Assembly (NCBI GenBank): GCA_948146395.1
Contig: OX411549.1
Location: 22,452,990 to 22,516,989, forward strand
DNA from: Fragum whitleyi
Lineage: Eukaryota; Mollusca; Bivalvia; Cardiida; Cardiidae
Reading direction: 5' to 3'
Length of the DNA: 64,000 nucleotides
Below the pieces are notes generated by a model. That model saw only the letters and a list, made by a program, of their open reading frames with translations. It had not been told where the DNA came from and did no database searches. This document shows, in pieces, positions 45,501 to 57,973 of the stretch. Position numbers and translations under genes: made by a program. Position 1 is the first letter of the stretch, and every line of letters begins with the position of its first letter.

Positions 45501-48500
45501 GCATACCTGAACAAACGAGTCGACCTTGACCTTGACTGATCGACCCGAAACTCGGAGCGTTGCAGGTTCAGGTGGTCCCGTGGTCGCATGCGCGAGCCCA
45601 GGTCAGACCGCACAGCAGAAGGGTATGCAGTTCGCGCTTGAAAAGACCAAAACAGGCCCAAAGGCCTTGACTGTTGGCAACTTGGTAGGCAGTTTTCTAC
45701 CCCTTTGCCTTGACCCATCAACCCGAAACTCGGAGTGTTGCAGGTTCGGGTGGTCCCCTGGTCACTCGCGCGAGCCCAGGTCAGATCGCTCAGCCCAAGG
45801 GTACGCGGTTCACTGCTGAAAAACCCTAACATACCCAAAGGCCTTGACTGTTGGCAACTTGGTAGGCAGTTTTCTACCCCTTTGCCTTGACCCATCGACC
45901 CGAAACTCGGAGTGTTGCAGGTTCAGATGGTCCCCCGGTCACTCGCGCGAGCCCAGGTCAGGCAGCACAGCAGAAAGGTATGCGGTTCGCGTTTGAAAAG
46001 ACCAAAACAAGCCCAATTACTTCACTTTTGGGCCACTTGGTACGCAGTTTTTCTACCCCTTAGGCTTGACCTATCGACCCGGAACTCTGGGCTTGCAGGT
46101 TGGGGTGGTCCCCTGGTCTGTCACGCGAGCCCAGACCAGACCGCACGCCCAGAGCCAATGCTCTATGCCGCCAAAATTGGCATACCTGGCCAAACGGGTC
46201 GACCTTGACCTTGACTGATCGACCCGAAACTCGGAGCGTTGCATGTTCAGGTGGTCCCGTGGTCGCATGCGCGAGCCCAGGTCAGACCGCACAGCAGAAG
46301 GGTATGCGGTTCGCGCTTGAAAAGACCAAAACAGGCCCAAAGGCCTTGATTGTTGGCAACTTGGTAGGCAGTTTTCTACCCCTTTGCCTTGACCCATCGA
46401 CCCGAAACTCGGAGTGTTGCAGGTTCGGGTGGTCCCCTGGTCACTCGCGCGAGCCCAGGTCAGATCGCTCAGCCCAAGGGTACGCGGTTCACTGCTGAAA
46501 AACCCTAACATACCCAAAGGCCTTGACTGTTGGCAACTTGGTAGGCAGTTTTCTACCCCTTTGCCTTGACCCATCGACCCGAAACTCGGAGCGTTGCAGG
46601 TTCAGATGGTCCCCCGGTCACTCGCGCGAGCCCAGGTCAGGCAGCACAGCAGAAAGGTATGCGGTTCGCGTTTGAAAAGACCAAAACAAGCCCAATTACT
46701 TCACTTTTGGGCCACTTGGTACGCAGTTTTTCTACCCCTTAGGCTTGACCTATCGACCCGGAACTCTGGGCATTGCAGGTTGGGGTGGTCCCCTGGTCCG
46801 TCGCGCGAGCCCAGACCAGACTGCCCGCCCGGAGCCAATGCTCTATGCCGCCCAAATTGGCATACCTGGCCAAACGGGTCGACCTTGACCTTGACTGATC
46901 GACCCGAAACTCGGAGCGTTGCAGGTTCAGGTGGTCCCGTGGTCGCATGCGCGAGCCCAGGTCAGACCGCACAGCAGAAGGGTATGCGGTTCGCGCTTGA
47001 AAAGACCAAAACAGGCCCAAAGGCCTTGACTGTTGGCAACTTGGTAGGCAGTTTTCTACCCCTTTGCCTTGACCCATCGACCCGAAACTCGGAGTGTTGC
47101 AGGTTCGGGTGGTCCCCTGGTCACTCGCGCGAGCCCAGGTCAGATCGCTCAGCCCAAGGGTACGCGGTTCACTGCTGAAAAACCCTAACATACCCAAAGG
47201 CCTTGACTGTTGGCAACTTGGTAGGCAGTTTTCTACCCCTTTGCCTTGACCCATCGACCCGAAACTCGGAGCGTTGCAGGTTCAGATGGTCCCCCGGTCA
47301 CTCGCGCGAGCCCAGGTCAGGCAGCACAGCAGAAAGGTATGCGGTTCGCGTTTGAAAAGACCAAAACAAGCCCAATTACTTCACTTTTGGGCCACTTGGT
47401 ACCAGTTTTTCTACCCCTTAGGCTTGACCTATCGACCCGGAACTCTGGGCATTGCAGGTTGGGGTGGTCCCCTGGTCTGTCGCGCGAGCCCAGACCAGAC
47501 CGCACGCCCGGAGCCAATGCTCTATGCCGCCCAAATTGGCATACCTGGCCAAACGGGTCGACCTTGACCTTGACTGATCGACCCGAAACTCGGAGCGTTG
47601 CAGGTTCAGGTGGTCCCGTGGTCGCATACGCGAGCCCAGGTCAGACCGCACAGCAGAAGGGTATGCGGTTCGCGCTTGAAAAGACCAAAACAGGCCCAAA
47701 GGCCTTGACTGTTGGCAACTTGGTAGGCAGTTTTCTACCCCTTTGCCTTGACCCATCGACCCGAAACTCTGAGTGTTGCAGGTTCGGGTGGTCCCCTGGT
47801 CACTCGCGCGAGCCCAGGTCAGATCGCTCAGCCCAAGGGTACGCGGTTCACTGCTGAAAAACCCTAACATACCCAAAGGCCTTGACTGTTGGCAACTTGG
47901 TAGGCAGTTTTCTACCCCTTTGCCTTGACCCATCGACCCGAAACTCGGAGCGTTGCAGGTTCAGATGGTCCCCCGGTCACTCGCGCAAGCCCAGGTCAGG
48001 CAGCACAGCAGAAAGGTATGCGGTTCGCGTTTGAAAAGACCAAAACAAGCCCAATTACTTCACTTTTGGGCCACTTGGTACGCAGTTTTTCTACCCCTTA
48101 GGCTTGACCTATCGACCCGGAACTCTGGGCATTGCAGGTTGGGGTGGTCCCCTGGTCTGTCGCGCGAGCCCAGACCAGACCGCACGCCCGGAGCCAATGC
48201 TCTATGCCGCCCAAATTGGCATACCTGGCCAAACGGGTCGACCTTGACCTTGACTGATCGACCCGAAACTCGGAGCGTTGCAGGTTCAGGTGGTCCCGTG
48301 GTCGCATGCGCGAGCCCAGGTCAGACCGCACAGCAGAAGGGTATGCGGTTCGCGCTTGAAAAGACCAAAACAGGCCCAAAGGCCTTGACTGTTGGCAACT
48401 TGGTAGGCAGTTTTCTACCCCTTTGCCTTGACCCATCGACCCGAAACTCGGAGTGTTGCAGGTTTGGGTGGTCCCCTGGTCACTCGCGCGAGCCCAGGTC

Positions 48501-51500
48501 AGATCGCTCAGCCCAAGGGTACGCGGTTCACTGCTGAAAAACCCTAACATACCCAAAGGCCTTGACTGTTGGCAACTTGGTAGGCAGTTTTCTACCCCTT
48601 TGCCTTGACCCATCGACCCGAAACTCGGAGCGTTGCAGGTTCAGATGGTCCCCCCGTCACTCGCGCGAGCCCAGGTCAGGCAGCACAGCAGAAAGGTATG
48701 CGGTTCGCGTTTGAAAAGACCAAAACAAGCCCAATTACTTCACTTTTGGGCCACTTGGTACGCAGTTTTTCTACCCCTTAGGCTTGACCTATCGACCCGG
48801 AACTCTGGGCATTGCAGGTTGGGGTGGTCCCCTGGTCTGTCGCGCGAGCCAAGACCAGACCGTACGCCCGGAGCCAATGCTCTATGCCGCCCAAATTGGC
48901 ATACCTGGCCAAACGGGTCGACCTTGACCTTGACTGATCGACCCGAAACTCGGAGCGTTGCAGGTTCAGGTGGTCCCGTGGTCGCATGCGCGAGCCCAGG
49001 TCAGACCGCACAGCAGAAGGGTATGCGGTTCGCGCTTGAAAAGACCAAAACAGGCCCAAAGGCCTTGACTGTTGGCAGCTTGGTAGGCAGTTTTCTACCC
49101 CTTTGCCTTGACCCATCGACCCGAAACTCGGAGTGTTGCAGGTTCGGGTGGTCCCCTGGTCACTCGCGCGAGGCCAGGTCAGATCGCTCAGCCCAAGGGT
49201 ACGCGGTTCACTGCTGAAAAACCCTAACATACCCAAAGGCCTTGACTGTTGGCAACTTGGTAGGCAGTTTTCTACCCCTTTGCCTTGACCCATCAACCCG
49301 AAACTCGGAGCGTTGCAGGTTCAGATGGTCCCCCGGTCACTCGCGCGAGCCCAGGTCAGGCAGCACAGCAGAAAGGTATGCAGTTCGCGTTTGAAAAGAC
49401 CAAAACAAGCCCAATTACTTCACTTTTGGGCCACTTGGTACGCAGTTTTTCTACCCCTTAGGCTTGACCTATCGACCCGGAACTCTGGGCATTGCAGGTT
49501 GGGGTGGTCCCCTGGTCTGTCGCGCGAGCCCAGACCAGACCGCACGCCCGGAGCCAATGCTCTATGCCGCCCAAATTGGCATACCTGGCCAAACGGGTCG
49601 ACCTTGACCTTGACTGATCGACCCGAAACTCAGAGCGTTGCAGGTTCAGGTGGTCCCGTGGTCGCATGCGCGAGCCCAGGTCAGACCGCACAGCAGAAGG
49701 GTATGCGGTTCGCGCTTGAAAAGACCAAAACAGGCCCAAAGGCCTTGACTGTTGGCAACTTGGTAGGCAGTTTTCTACCCCTTTGCCTTGACCCATCGAC
49801 CCGAAACTCGGAGTGTTGCAGGTTCGGGTGGTCCCCTGGTCACTCGCGCGAGCCCAGGTCAGATCGCTCAGCCCAAGGGTACGCGGTTCACTGCTGAAAA
49901 ACCCTAACATACCCAAAGGCCTTGACTGTTGGCAACTTGGTAGGCAGTTTTCTACCCCTTTGCCTTGACCCATCGACCCGAAACTCGGAGCGTTGCAGGT
50001 TCAGATGGTCCCCCGGTCACTCGCGCGAGCCCAGGTCAGGCAGCACAGCAGAAAGGTATGCGGTTCGCGTTTGAAAAGACCAAAACAAGCCCAATTACTT
50101 CACTTTTGGGCCACTTGGTACGCAGTTTTTCTACCCCTTAGGCTTGACCTATCGACCCGGAACTCTGGGCATTGCAGGTTGGGGTGGTCCCCTGGTCTGT
50201 CGCGCGAGCCCAGACCAGACCGCACGCCCAGAGCCAATGCTCTATGCCGCCCAAATTGGCATACCTGGCCAAACGGGTCGACCTTGACCTTGACTGATCG
50301 ACCCGAAACTCGGAGCGTTGCAGGTTCAGGTGGTCCCGTGGTCGCATGCGCGAGCCTAGGTCAGACCGCACAGCAGAAGGGTATGCGGTTCGCGCTTGAA
50401 AAGACTAAAACAGGCCCAAAGGCCTTGACTGTTGGCAACTTGGTAGGCAGTTTTCTACCCCTTTGCCTTGACCCATCGACCCGAAACTCGGAGTGTTGCA
50501 GGTTCGGGTGGTCCCCTGGTCACTCGCGCGAGCCCAGGTCAGATCACTCAGCCCAAGGGTACGCGGTTCACTGCTGAAAAACCCTAACATACCCAAAGGC
50601 CTTGACTGTTGGCAACTTGGTAGGCAGTTTTCTACCCCTTTGCCTTGACCCATCGACCCGAAACTCGGAGCGTTGCAGGTTCAGATGGTCCCCCGGTCAC
50701 TCGCGCGAGCCCAGGTCAGGCAGCACAGCAGAAAGGTATGCGGTTCGCGTTTGAAAAGACCAAAACAAGCCCAATTACTTCACTTTTGGGCCACTTGGTA
50801 CGCAGTTTTTCTACCCCTTAGGCTTGACCTATCGACCCGGAACTCTGGGCATTGCAGGTTGGGGTGGTCCCCTGGTCTGTCGCGCGAGCCCAGACCAGAC
50901 CGCACGCCCGGAGCCAATGCTCTATGCCGCCCAAATTGGCATACCTGGCCAAACGGGTCGACCTTGACCTTGACTGATCGACCCGAAACTCGGAGCGTTG
51001 CAGGTTCAGGTGGTCCCGTGGTCGCATGCACGAGCCCAGGTCAGACTGCACAGCAGAAGGGTATGCGGTTCGCGCTTGAAAAGACCAAAACAGGCCCAAA
51101 GGCCTTGACTGTTGGCAACTTGGTAGGCAGTTTTCTACCCCTTTGCCTTGACCCATCGACCCGAAACTCGGAGTGTTGCAGGTTCGGGTGGTCCCCTGGT
51201 CACTCGCGCGAGCCCAGGTCAGATCGCTCAGCCCAAGGGTACGCGGTTCACTGCTGAAAAACCCTAACATACCCAAAGGCCTTGACTGTTGGCAACTTGG
51301 TAGGCAGTTTTCTACCCCTTTGCCTTGACCCATCGACCCGAAACTCGGAGCGTTGCAGGTTCAGATGGTCCCCCGGTCACTCGCGCGAGCCCAGGTCAGG
51401 CAGCACAGCAGAAAGGTATGCGGTTCGCGTTTGAAAAGACCAAACAAGCCCAATTACTTCACTTTTGGGCCACTTGGTACGCAGTTTTTCTACCCCTTAG

Positions 51501-54500
51501 GCTTGACCTATCGACCCGAAACTCTGGGCATTGCAGGTTGGGGTGGTCCCCTGGTCTGTCGCGCGAGCCCAGACCAGACCGCACGCCCGGAGCCAATGCT
51601 CTATGCCGCCCAAATTGGCATACCTGGCCAAACGGGTCGACCTTGACCTTGACTGATCGACCCGAAACTCGGAGCGTTGCAGGTTCAGGTGGTCCCGTGG
51701 TCGCATGCGCGAGCCCAGGTCAGACTGCACAGCAGAAGGGTATGCGGTTCGCGCTTGAAAAGACCAAAACAGGCCCAAAGGCCTTGACTGTTGGCAACTT
51801 GGTAGGCAGTTTTCTACCCCTTTGCCTTGACCCATTGACCCGAAACTTGGAGTGTTGCAGGTTCGGGTGGTCCCCTGGTCACTCGCGCGAGCCCAGGTCA
51901 GATCGCTCAGCCCAAGGGTACGCGGTTCACTGCTGAAAAACCCTAACATACCCAAAGGCCTTGACTGTTGGCAACTTGGTAGGCAGTTTTCTACCCCTTT
52001 GCCTTGACCCATCAACCCGAAACTCGGAGCGTTGCAGGTTCAGATGGTCCCCCGGTCACTCGCGCGAGCCCAGGTCAGGCAGCACAGCAGAAAGGTATGC
52101 GGTTCGCGTTTGAAAAGACCAAAACAAGCCCAATTACTTCACTTTTGGGCCACTTGGTACGCAGTTTTTCTACCCCTTAGGCTTGACCTATCGACCCGGA
52201 ACTCTGGGCATTGCAGGTTGGGGTGGTCCCCTGGTCTGTCGCGCGAGCCCAGACCAGACCGCACGCCCGGAGCCAATGCTCTATGCCGCCCAAATTGGCA
52301 TACCTGGCCAAACAGGTCCACCTTGACCTTGACTGATCGACCCGAAACTCGGAGCGTTGCAGGTTCAGGTGGTCCCGTGGTCGCATGCGCGAGCCCAGGT
52401 CAGACCGCACAGAAGAAGGGTATGCGGTTCGCGCTTGAAAAGACCAAAACAGCCCCAAAGGCCTTGACTGTTGGCAACTTGGTAGGCAGTTTTCTACCCC
52501 TTTGCCTTGACCCATCGACCCGAAACTTAGAGTGTTGCAGGTTCGGGTGGTCCCCTGGTCACTCGCGCGAGCCCAGGTCAGATCGCTCAGCCCAAGGGTA
52601 CGCGGTTCACTGCTGAAAAACCCTAACATACCCAAAGGCCTTGACTGTTGGCAACTTGGTAGGCAGTTTTCTACCCCTTTGCCTTGACCCATCGACCCGA
52701 AACTCGGAGCGTTGCAGGTTCAGATGGTCCCCCGGTCACTCGCGCGAGCCCAGGTCAGGCAGCACAGCAGAAAGGTATGCGGTTCGCGTTTGAAAAGACC
52801 AAAACAAGCCCAATTACTTCACTTTTGGGCCACTTGGTACGCAGTTTTTCTACCCCTTAGGCTTGACCTTTCGACCCGGAACTCTGGGCATTGCAGGTTG
52901 GGGTGGTCCCCTGGTCTGTCGCGCGAGCCCAGACCAGACCGCACGCCCGGAGCCAATGCTCTATGCCGCCCAAATTGGCATACCTGGCCAAAAGGGTCGA
53001 CCTTGACCTTGACTGATCGACCCGAAACTCGGAGCGTTGCAGGTTCAGGTGGTCCCGTGGTCGCATGCGCGAGCCCAGGTCAGACCGCACAGCAGAAGGG
53101 TATGCGGTTCGCGCTTGAAAAGACCAAAACAGGCCCAAAGGCCTTGACTGTTGGCAACTTGGTAGGCAGTTTTCTACCCCTTTGCCTTGACCCATCGACC
53201 CGAAACTCGGAGTGTTGCAGGTTCGGGTGGTCCCCTGGTCACTCGCGCGAGCCCAGGTCAGATCGCTCAGCCCAAGGGTACGCGGTTCACTGCTGAAAAA
53301 CCCTAACATACCCAAAGGCCTTGACTGTTGGCAACTTGGTAGGCAGTTTTCTACCCCTTTGCCTTGACCCATCGACCCGAAACTCGGAGCGTTGCAGGTT
53401 CAGATGGTCCCCCGGTCACTCGCGCGAGCCCAGGTCAGGCAGCACAGCAGAAAGGTATGCGGTTCGCGTTTGAAAAGACCAAAACAAGCCCAATTACTTC
53501 ACTTTTGGGCCACTTGGTACGCAGTTTTTCTACCCCTTAGGCTTGACCTATCGACCCGGAACTCTGGGCATTGCAGGTTGGGGTGGTCCCCTGGTCTGTC
53601 GCGCGAGCCCAGACCAGACCGCACGCCCAGAGCCAATGCTCTATGCCGCCCAATTTGGCATACCTAGCCAAACGGGTCGACCTTGACCTTGACTGATCGA
53701 CCCGAAACTCGGAGCGTTGCAGGTTCAGGTGGTCCCGTGGTCGCATGCGCGAGCCCAGGTCAGACCGCACAGCAGAAGGGTATGCGGTTCGCGCTTGAAA
53801 AGACCAAAACAGGCCCAAAGGCCTTGACTGTTGGCAACTTGGTAGGCAGTTTTCTACCCTTTTGCCTTGACCCATCGACCCGAAACTCGGAGTGTTGCAG
53901 GTTCGGGTGGTCCCCTGGTCACTCGCGCGAGCCCAGGTCAGATCGCTCAGCCCAAGGGTACGCGGTTCACTGCTGAAAAACCCTAACATACCCAAAGGCC
54001 TTGACTGTTGGCAACTTGGTAGGCAGTTTTCTACCCCTTTGCCTTGACCCATCGACCCGAAACTCGGAGCGTTGCAGGTTCAGATGGTCCCCCGGTCACT
54101 CGCGCGAGCCCAGGTCAGGCAGCACAGCAGAAAGGTATGCGGTTCGCGTTTGAAAAGACCAAAACAAGCCCAATTACTTCACTTTTGGGCCACTTGGTAC
54201 GCAGTTTTTCTACCCCTTAGGCTTGACCTATCGACCCGGAACTCTGGGCATTGCAGGTTGGGGTGGTCCCCTGGTCTGTCGCGCGAGCCCAGACCAGACC
54301 GCACGCCCGGAGCCAATGCTCTATGCCGCCCAAATTGGCATACCTGGCCAAACGGGTCGACCTTGACCTTGACTGATCGACCCGAAACTCGGAGCGTTGC
54401 AGGTTCAGGTGGTCCCGTGGTCGCATGCGCGAGCCCAGGTCACACCGCACAGCAGAAGGGTATGCGGTTCGCGCTTGAAAAGACCAAAACAGGCCCAAAG

Positions 54501-57470
54501 GCCTTGACTGTTGGCAACTTGGTAGGCAGTTTTCTACCCCTTTACCTTGACCCATCGACCCGAAACTTATAGTGTTGCAGGTTCGGGTGGTCCCCTGGTC
54601 ACTCGCGCGAGCCCAGGTCAGATCGCTCAGCCCAAGGGTACGCGGTTCACTGCTGAAAAACCCTAACATACCCAAAGGCCTTGACTGTTGGCAACTTGGT
54701 AGGCAGTTTTCTACCCCTTTGCCTTGACCCATCGACCCGAAACTCGGAGCGTTGCAGGTTCAGATGGTCCCCCGGTCACTCGCGCGAGCCCAGGTCAGGC
54801 AGCACAGCAGAAAGGTATGCGGTTCGCGTTTGAAAAGACCAAAACAAGCCCAATTACTTCACTTTTGGGCCACTTGGTACGCAGTTTTTCTACCCCTTAG
54901 GCTTGACCTATCGACCCGGAACTCTGGGCATTGCAGGTTGGGGTGGTCCCCTGGTCTGTCGCGCAAGCCCAGACCAGACCGCACGCCAGGAGCCAATGCT
55001 CTATGCCGCCCAAATTGGCATACCTGGCCAAACGGGTCGACCTTGACCTTGACTGATCGACCGGAAACTCGGAGCGTTGCAGGTTCAGGTGGTCCCGTGG
55101 TCGCATGCGCGAGCCCAGGACAGACCGCACAGCAGAAGGGTATGCGGTTCGCGCTTGAAAAGACCAAAACAGGCCCAAAGGCCTTGACTGTTGGCAACTT
55201 GGTAGGCAGTTTTCTACCCCTTTGCCTTGACCCATCAACCCGAAACTCGGAGTGTTGCAGGTTCGGGTGGTCCCCTGGTCACTCGCGCGAGCCCAGGTCA
55301 GATTGCTCAGCCCAAGGGTACGCGGTTCACTGCTGAAAAACCCTAACATACCCAAAGGCCTTGACTGTTGGCAACTTGGTAGGCAGTTTTCTACCCCTTT
55401 GCCTTGACCCATCGACCCGAAACTCGGAGCGTTGCAGGTTCAGATGATCCCCCGGTCACTCGCGCAAGAACAGGTCAGGCAGCACAGCAGAAAGGTATGC
55501 GGTTCGCGTTTGAAAAGACCAAAACAAGCCCAATTACTTCACTTTTGGGCCACTTGGTACGCAGTTTTTCTACCCCTTAGGCTTGACCTATCGACCCGGA
55601 ACTCTGGGCATTGCAGGTTGGGGTGGTCCCCTGGTCTGTCGCGTGAGCCCAGACCAGACCGCACGCCCGGAGCCAATGCTCTATGCCGCCCAAATTGGCA
55701 TACCTGGCCAAACGGGTCGACCTTGACATTGACTGATCGACCCGAAACTCGGAGCGTTGCAGGTTCAGGTGGTCCCGTGGTCGCATGCGCGAGCCCAGGT
55801 CAGACTGCACAGCAGAAGGGTATGCGGTTCGTGCTTGAAAAGACCAAAACAGGCCCAAAGGCCTTGACTGTTGGCAACTTGGTAGGCAGTTTTCTACCCC
55901 TTTGCCTTGACCCATCGACCCGAAACTCGGAGTGTTGCAGGTTCGGGTGGTCCCCTGGTCACTCGCGCGAGCCGAGGTCAGATCGCTCAGCCCAAGGGTA
56001 CGCGGTTCACTGCTGAAAAACCCTAACATACCCAAAGGCCTTGACTGTTGGCAACTTGGTAGGCAGTTTTCTACCCCTTTGCCTTGACCCATCGACCCGA
56101 AACTCGGAGCGTTGCAGGTTCAGATGGTCCCCCGGTCACTCGCGCGAGCCCAGGTCAGGCAGCACAGCAGAAAGGTATGCGGTTCGCGTTTGAAAAGACC
56201 AAAACAAGCCCAATTACTTCACTTTTGGGCCACTTGGTACGCAGTTTTTCTACCCCTTAGGCTTGACCTATCGACCCGGAACTCTGGGCATTGCAGGTTG
56301 GGGTGGTCCCCTGGTCTGTCGCGCGAGCCCAGACCAGACCGCACACCCGGAGCCAATGCTCTATGCCGCCCAAATTGGCATACCTGGCCAAACGGGTCGA
56401 CCTTGACCTTGACTGATCGACCCGAAACTCGGAGCGTTGCAGGTTCAGGTGGTCCCGTGGTTGCATGCGCGAGCCCAGGTCAGACCGCACAGCAGAAGGG
56501 TATGCGGTTCGCGCTTGAAAAGACCAAAACAGGCCCAAAGGCCTTGACTGTTGGCAACTTGGTAGGCAGTTTTCTACCCCTTTGCCTTGACCCATCGACC
56601 CGAAACTCGGAGTGTTGCAGGTTCGGGTGGTCCCCTGGTCACTCGCGCGAGCCCAGGTCAGATCGCTCAGCCCAAGGGTACGCGGTTCACTGCTGAAAAA
56701 CCCTAACATACCCAAAGGCCTTGACTGTTGGCAACTTGGTAGGCAGTTTTCTACCCCTTTGCCTTGACCCATCGACCCGAAACTCGGAGCGTTGCAGGTT
56801 CAGATGGTCCCCCGGTCACTCGCGCGAGCCCAGGTCAGGCAGCACAGCAGAAAGGTATGCGGTTCGCGTTTGAAAAGACCAAAACAAGCCCAATTACTTC
56901 ACTTTTGGGCCACTTGGTACGCAGTTTTTCTACCCCTTAGGCTTGACCTATCGACCCGGAACTCTGGGCATTGCAGGTTGGGGTGGTCCCCTGGTCTGTC
57001 GCGCGAGCCCAGACCAGACCGCACGCCCAGAGCCAATGCTCTATGCCGCCCAAATTGGCATACCTAGCCAAACGGGTCGACCTTGACCTTGACTGATCGA
57101 CCCGAAACTCGGAGCGTTGCAGGTTCAGGTGGTCCCGTGGTCGCATGCGCGAGCCCAGGTCAGACCGCACAGCAGAAGGGTATGCGGTTCGCGCTTGAAA
57201 AGACCAAAACAGGCCCAAAGGCCTTGACTGTTGGCAACTTGGTAGGCAGTTTTCTACCCCTTTGCCTTGACCCATCGACCCGAAACTCGGAGTGTTGCAG
57301 GTTCGGGTGGTCCCCTGGTCACTCGCGCGAGCCCAGGTCAGATCGCTCAGCCCAAGGGTACGCGGTTCACTGCTGAAAAACCCTAACATACCCAAAGGCC
57401 TTGACTGTTGGCAACTTGGTAGGCAGTTTTCTACCCCTTTGCCTTGACCCATCGACCCGAAACTCGGAGC
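42514..57470 (+). repeat. Twenty-two near-regular HOR units
   Basis: Unit starts run from 42514 to 56791. Nineteen are 680 bp and three are 679 bp through one-base losses: unit 45914 (GGGCTTGCAGG, an A lost at the start of B), unit 47273 (GGTACCAGTT, a G lost) and unit 51352 (GACCAAACAAG, an A lost). Rare markers at units 53391 and 54071 (TACCTAGCC; GGTCACACCGC) recur exactly 3,400 bp later at 56791 and 57471. CpG transitions such as GCCCAGAGCC in B recur in several units. Confidence 0.94.
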
Positions 57471-57973
57471 GTTGCAGGTTCAGATGGTCCCCCGGTCACT
57501 CGCGCGAGCCCAGGTCAGGCAGCACAGCAGAAAGGTATGCGGTTCGCGTTTGAAAAGACCAAAACAAGCCCAATTACTTCACTTTTGGGCCACTTGGTAC
57601 GCAGTTTTTCTACCCCTTAGGCTTGACCTATCGACCCGGAACTCTGGGCATTGCAGGTTGGGGTGGTCCCCTGGTCTGTCGCGCGAGCCCAGACCAGACC
57701 GCACGCCCGGAGCCAATGCTCTATGCCGCCCAAATTGGCATACCTGGCCAAACGGGTCGACCTTGACCTTGACTGATCGACCCGAAACTCGGAGCGTTGC
57801 AGGTTCAGGTGGTCCCGTGGTCGCATGCGCGAGCCCAGGTCACACCGCACAGCAGAAGGGTATGCGGTTCGCGCTTGAAAAGACCAAAACAGGCCCAAAG
57901 GCCTTGACTGTTGGCAACTTGGTAGGCAGTTTTCTACCCCTTTGCCTTGACCCATCGACCCGAAACTCGGAGC
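57471..57973 (+). repeat. Second HOR unit lacking monomer D (503 bp)
   Basis: A (57471-57649), B (57650-57795) and C (57796-57973) run straight into the next A, with a normal GGAGC end and a normal A head (CAGATGG, TCCTCCGG). Unlike the junction at 29063, there is no D/A hybrid, so the crossover was in the shared C/D tail or at the monomer boundary. C has GGTCACACCGC, as in unit 54071. Confidence 0.94.
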
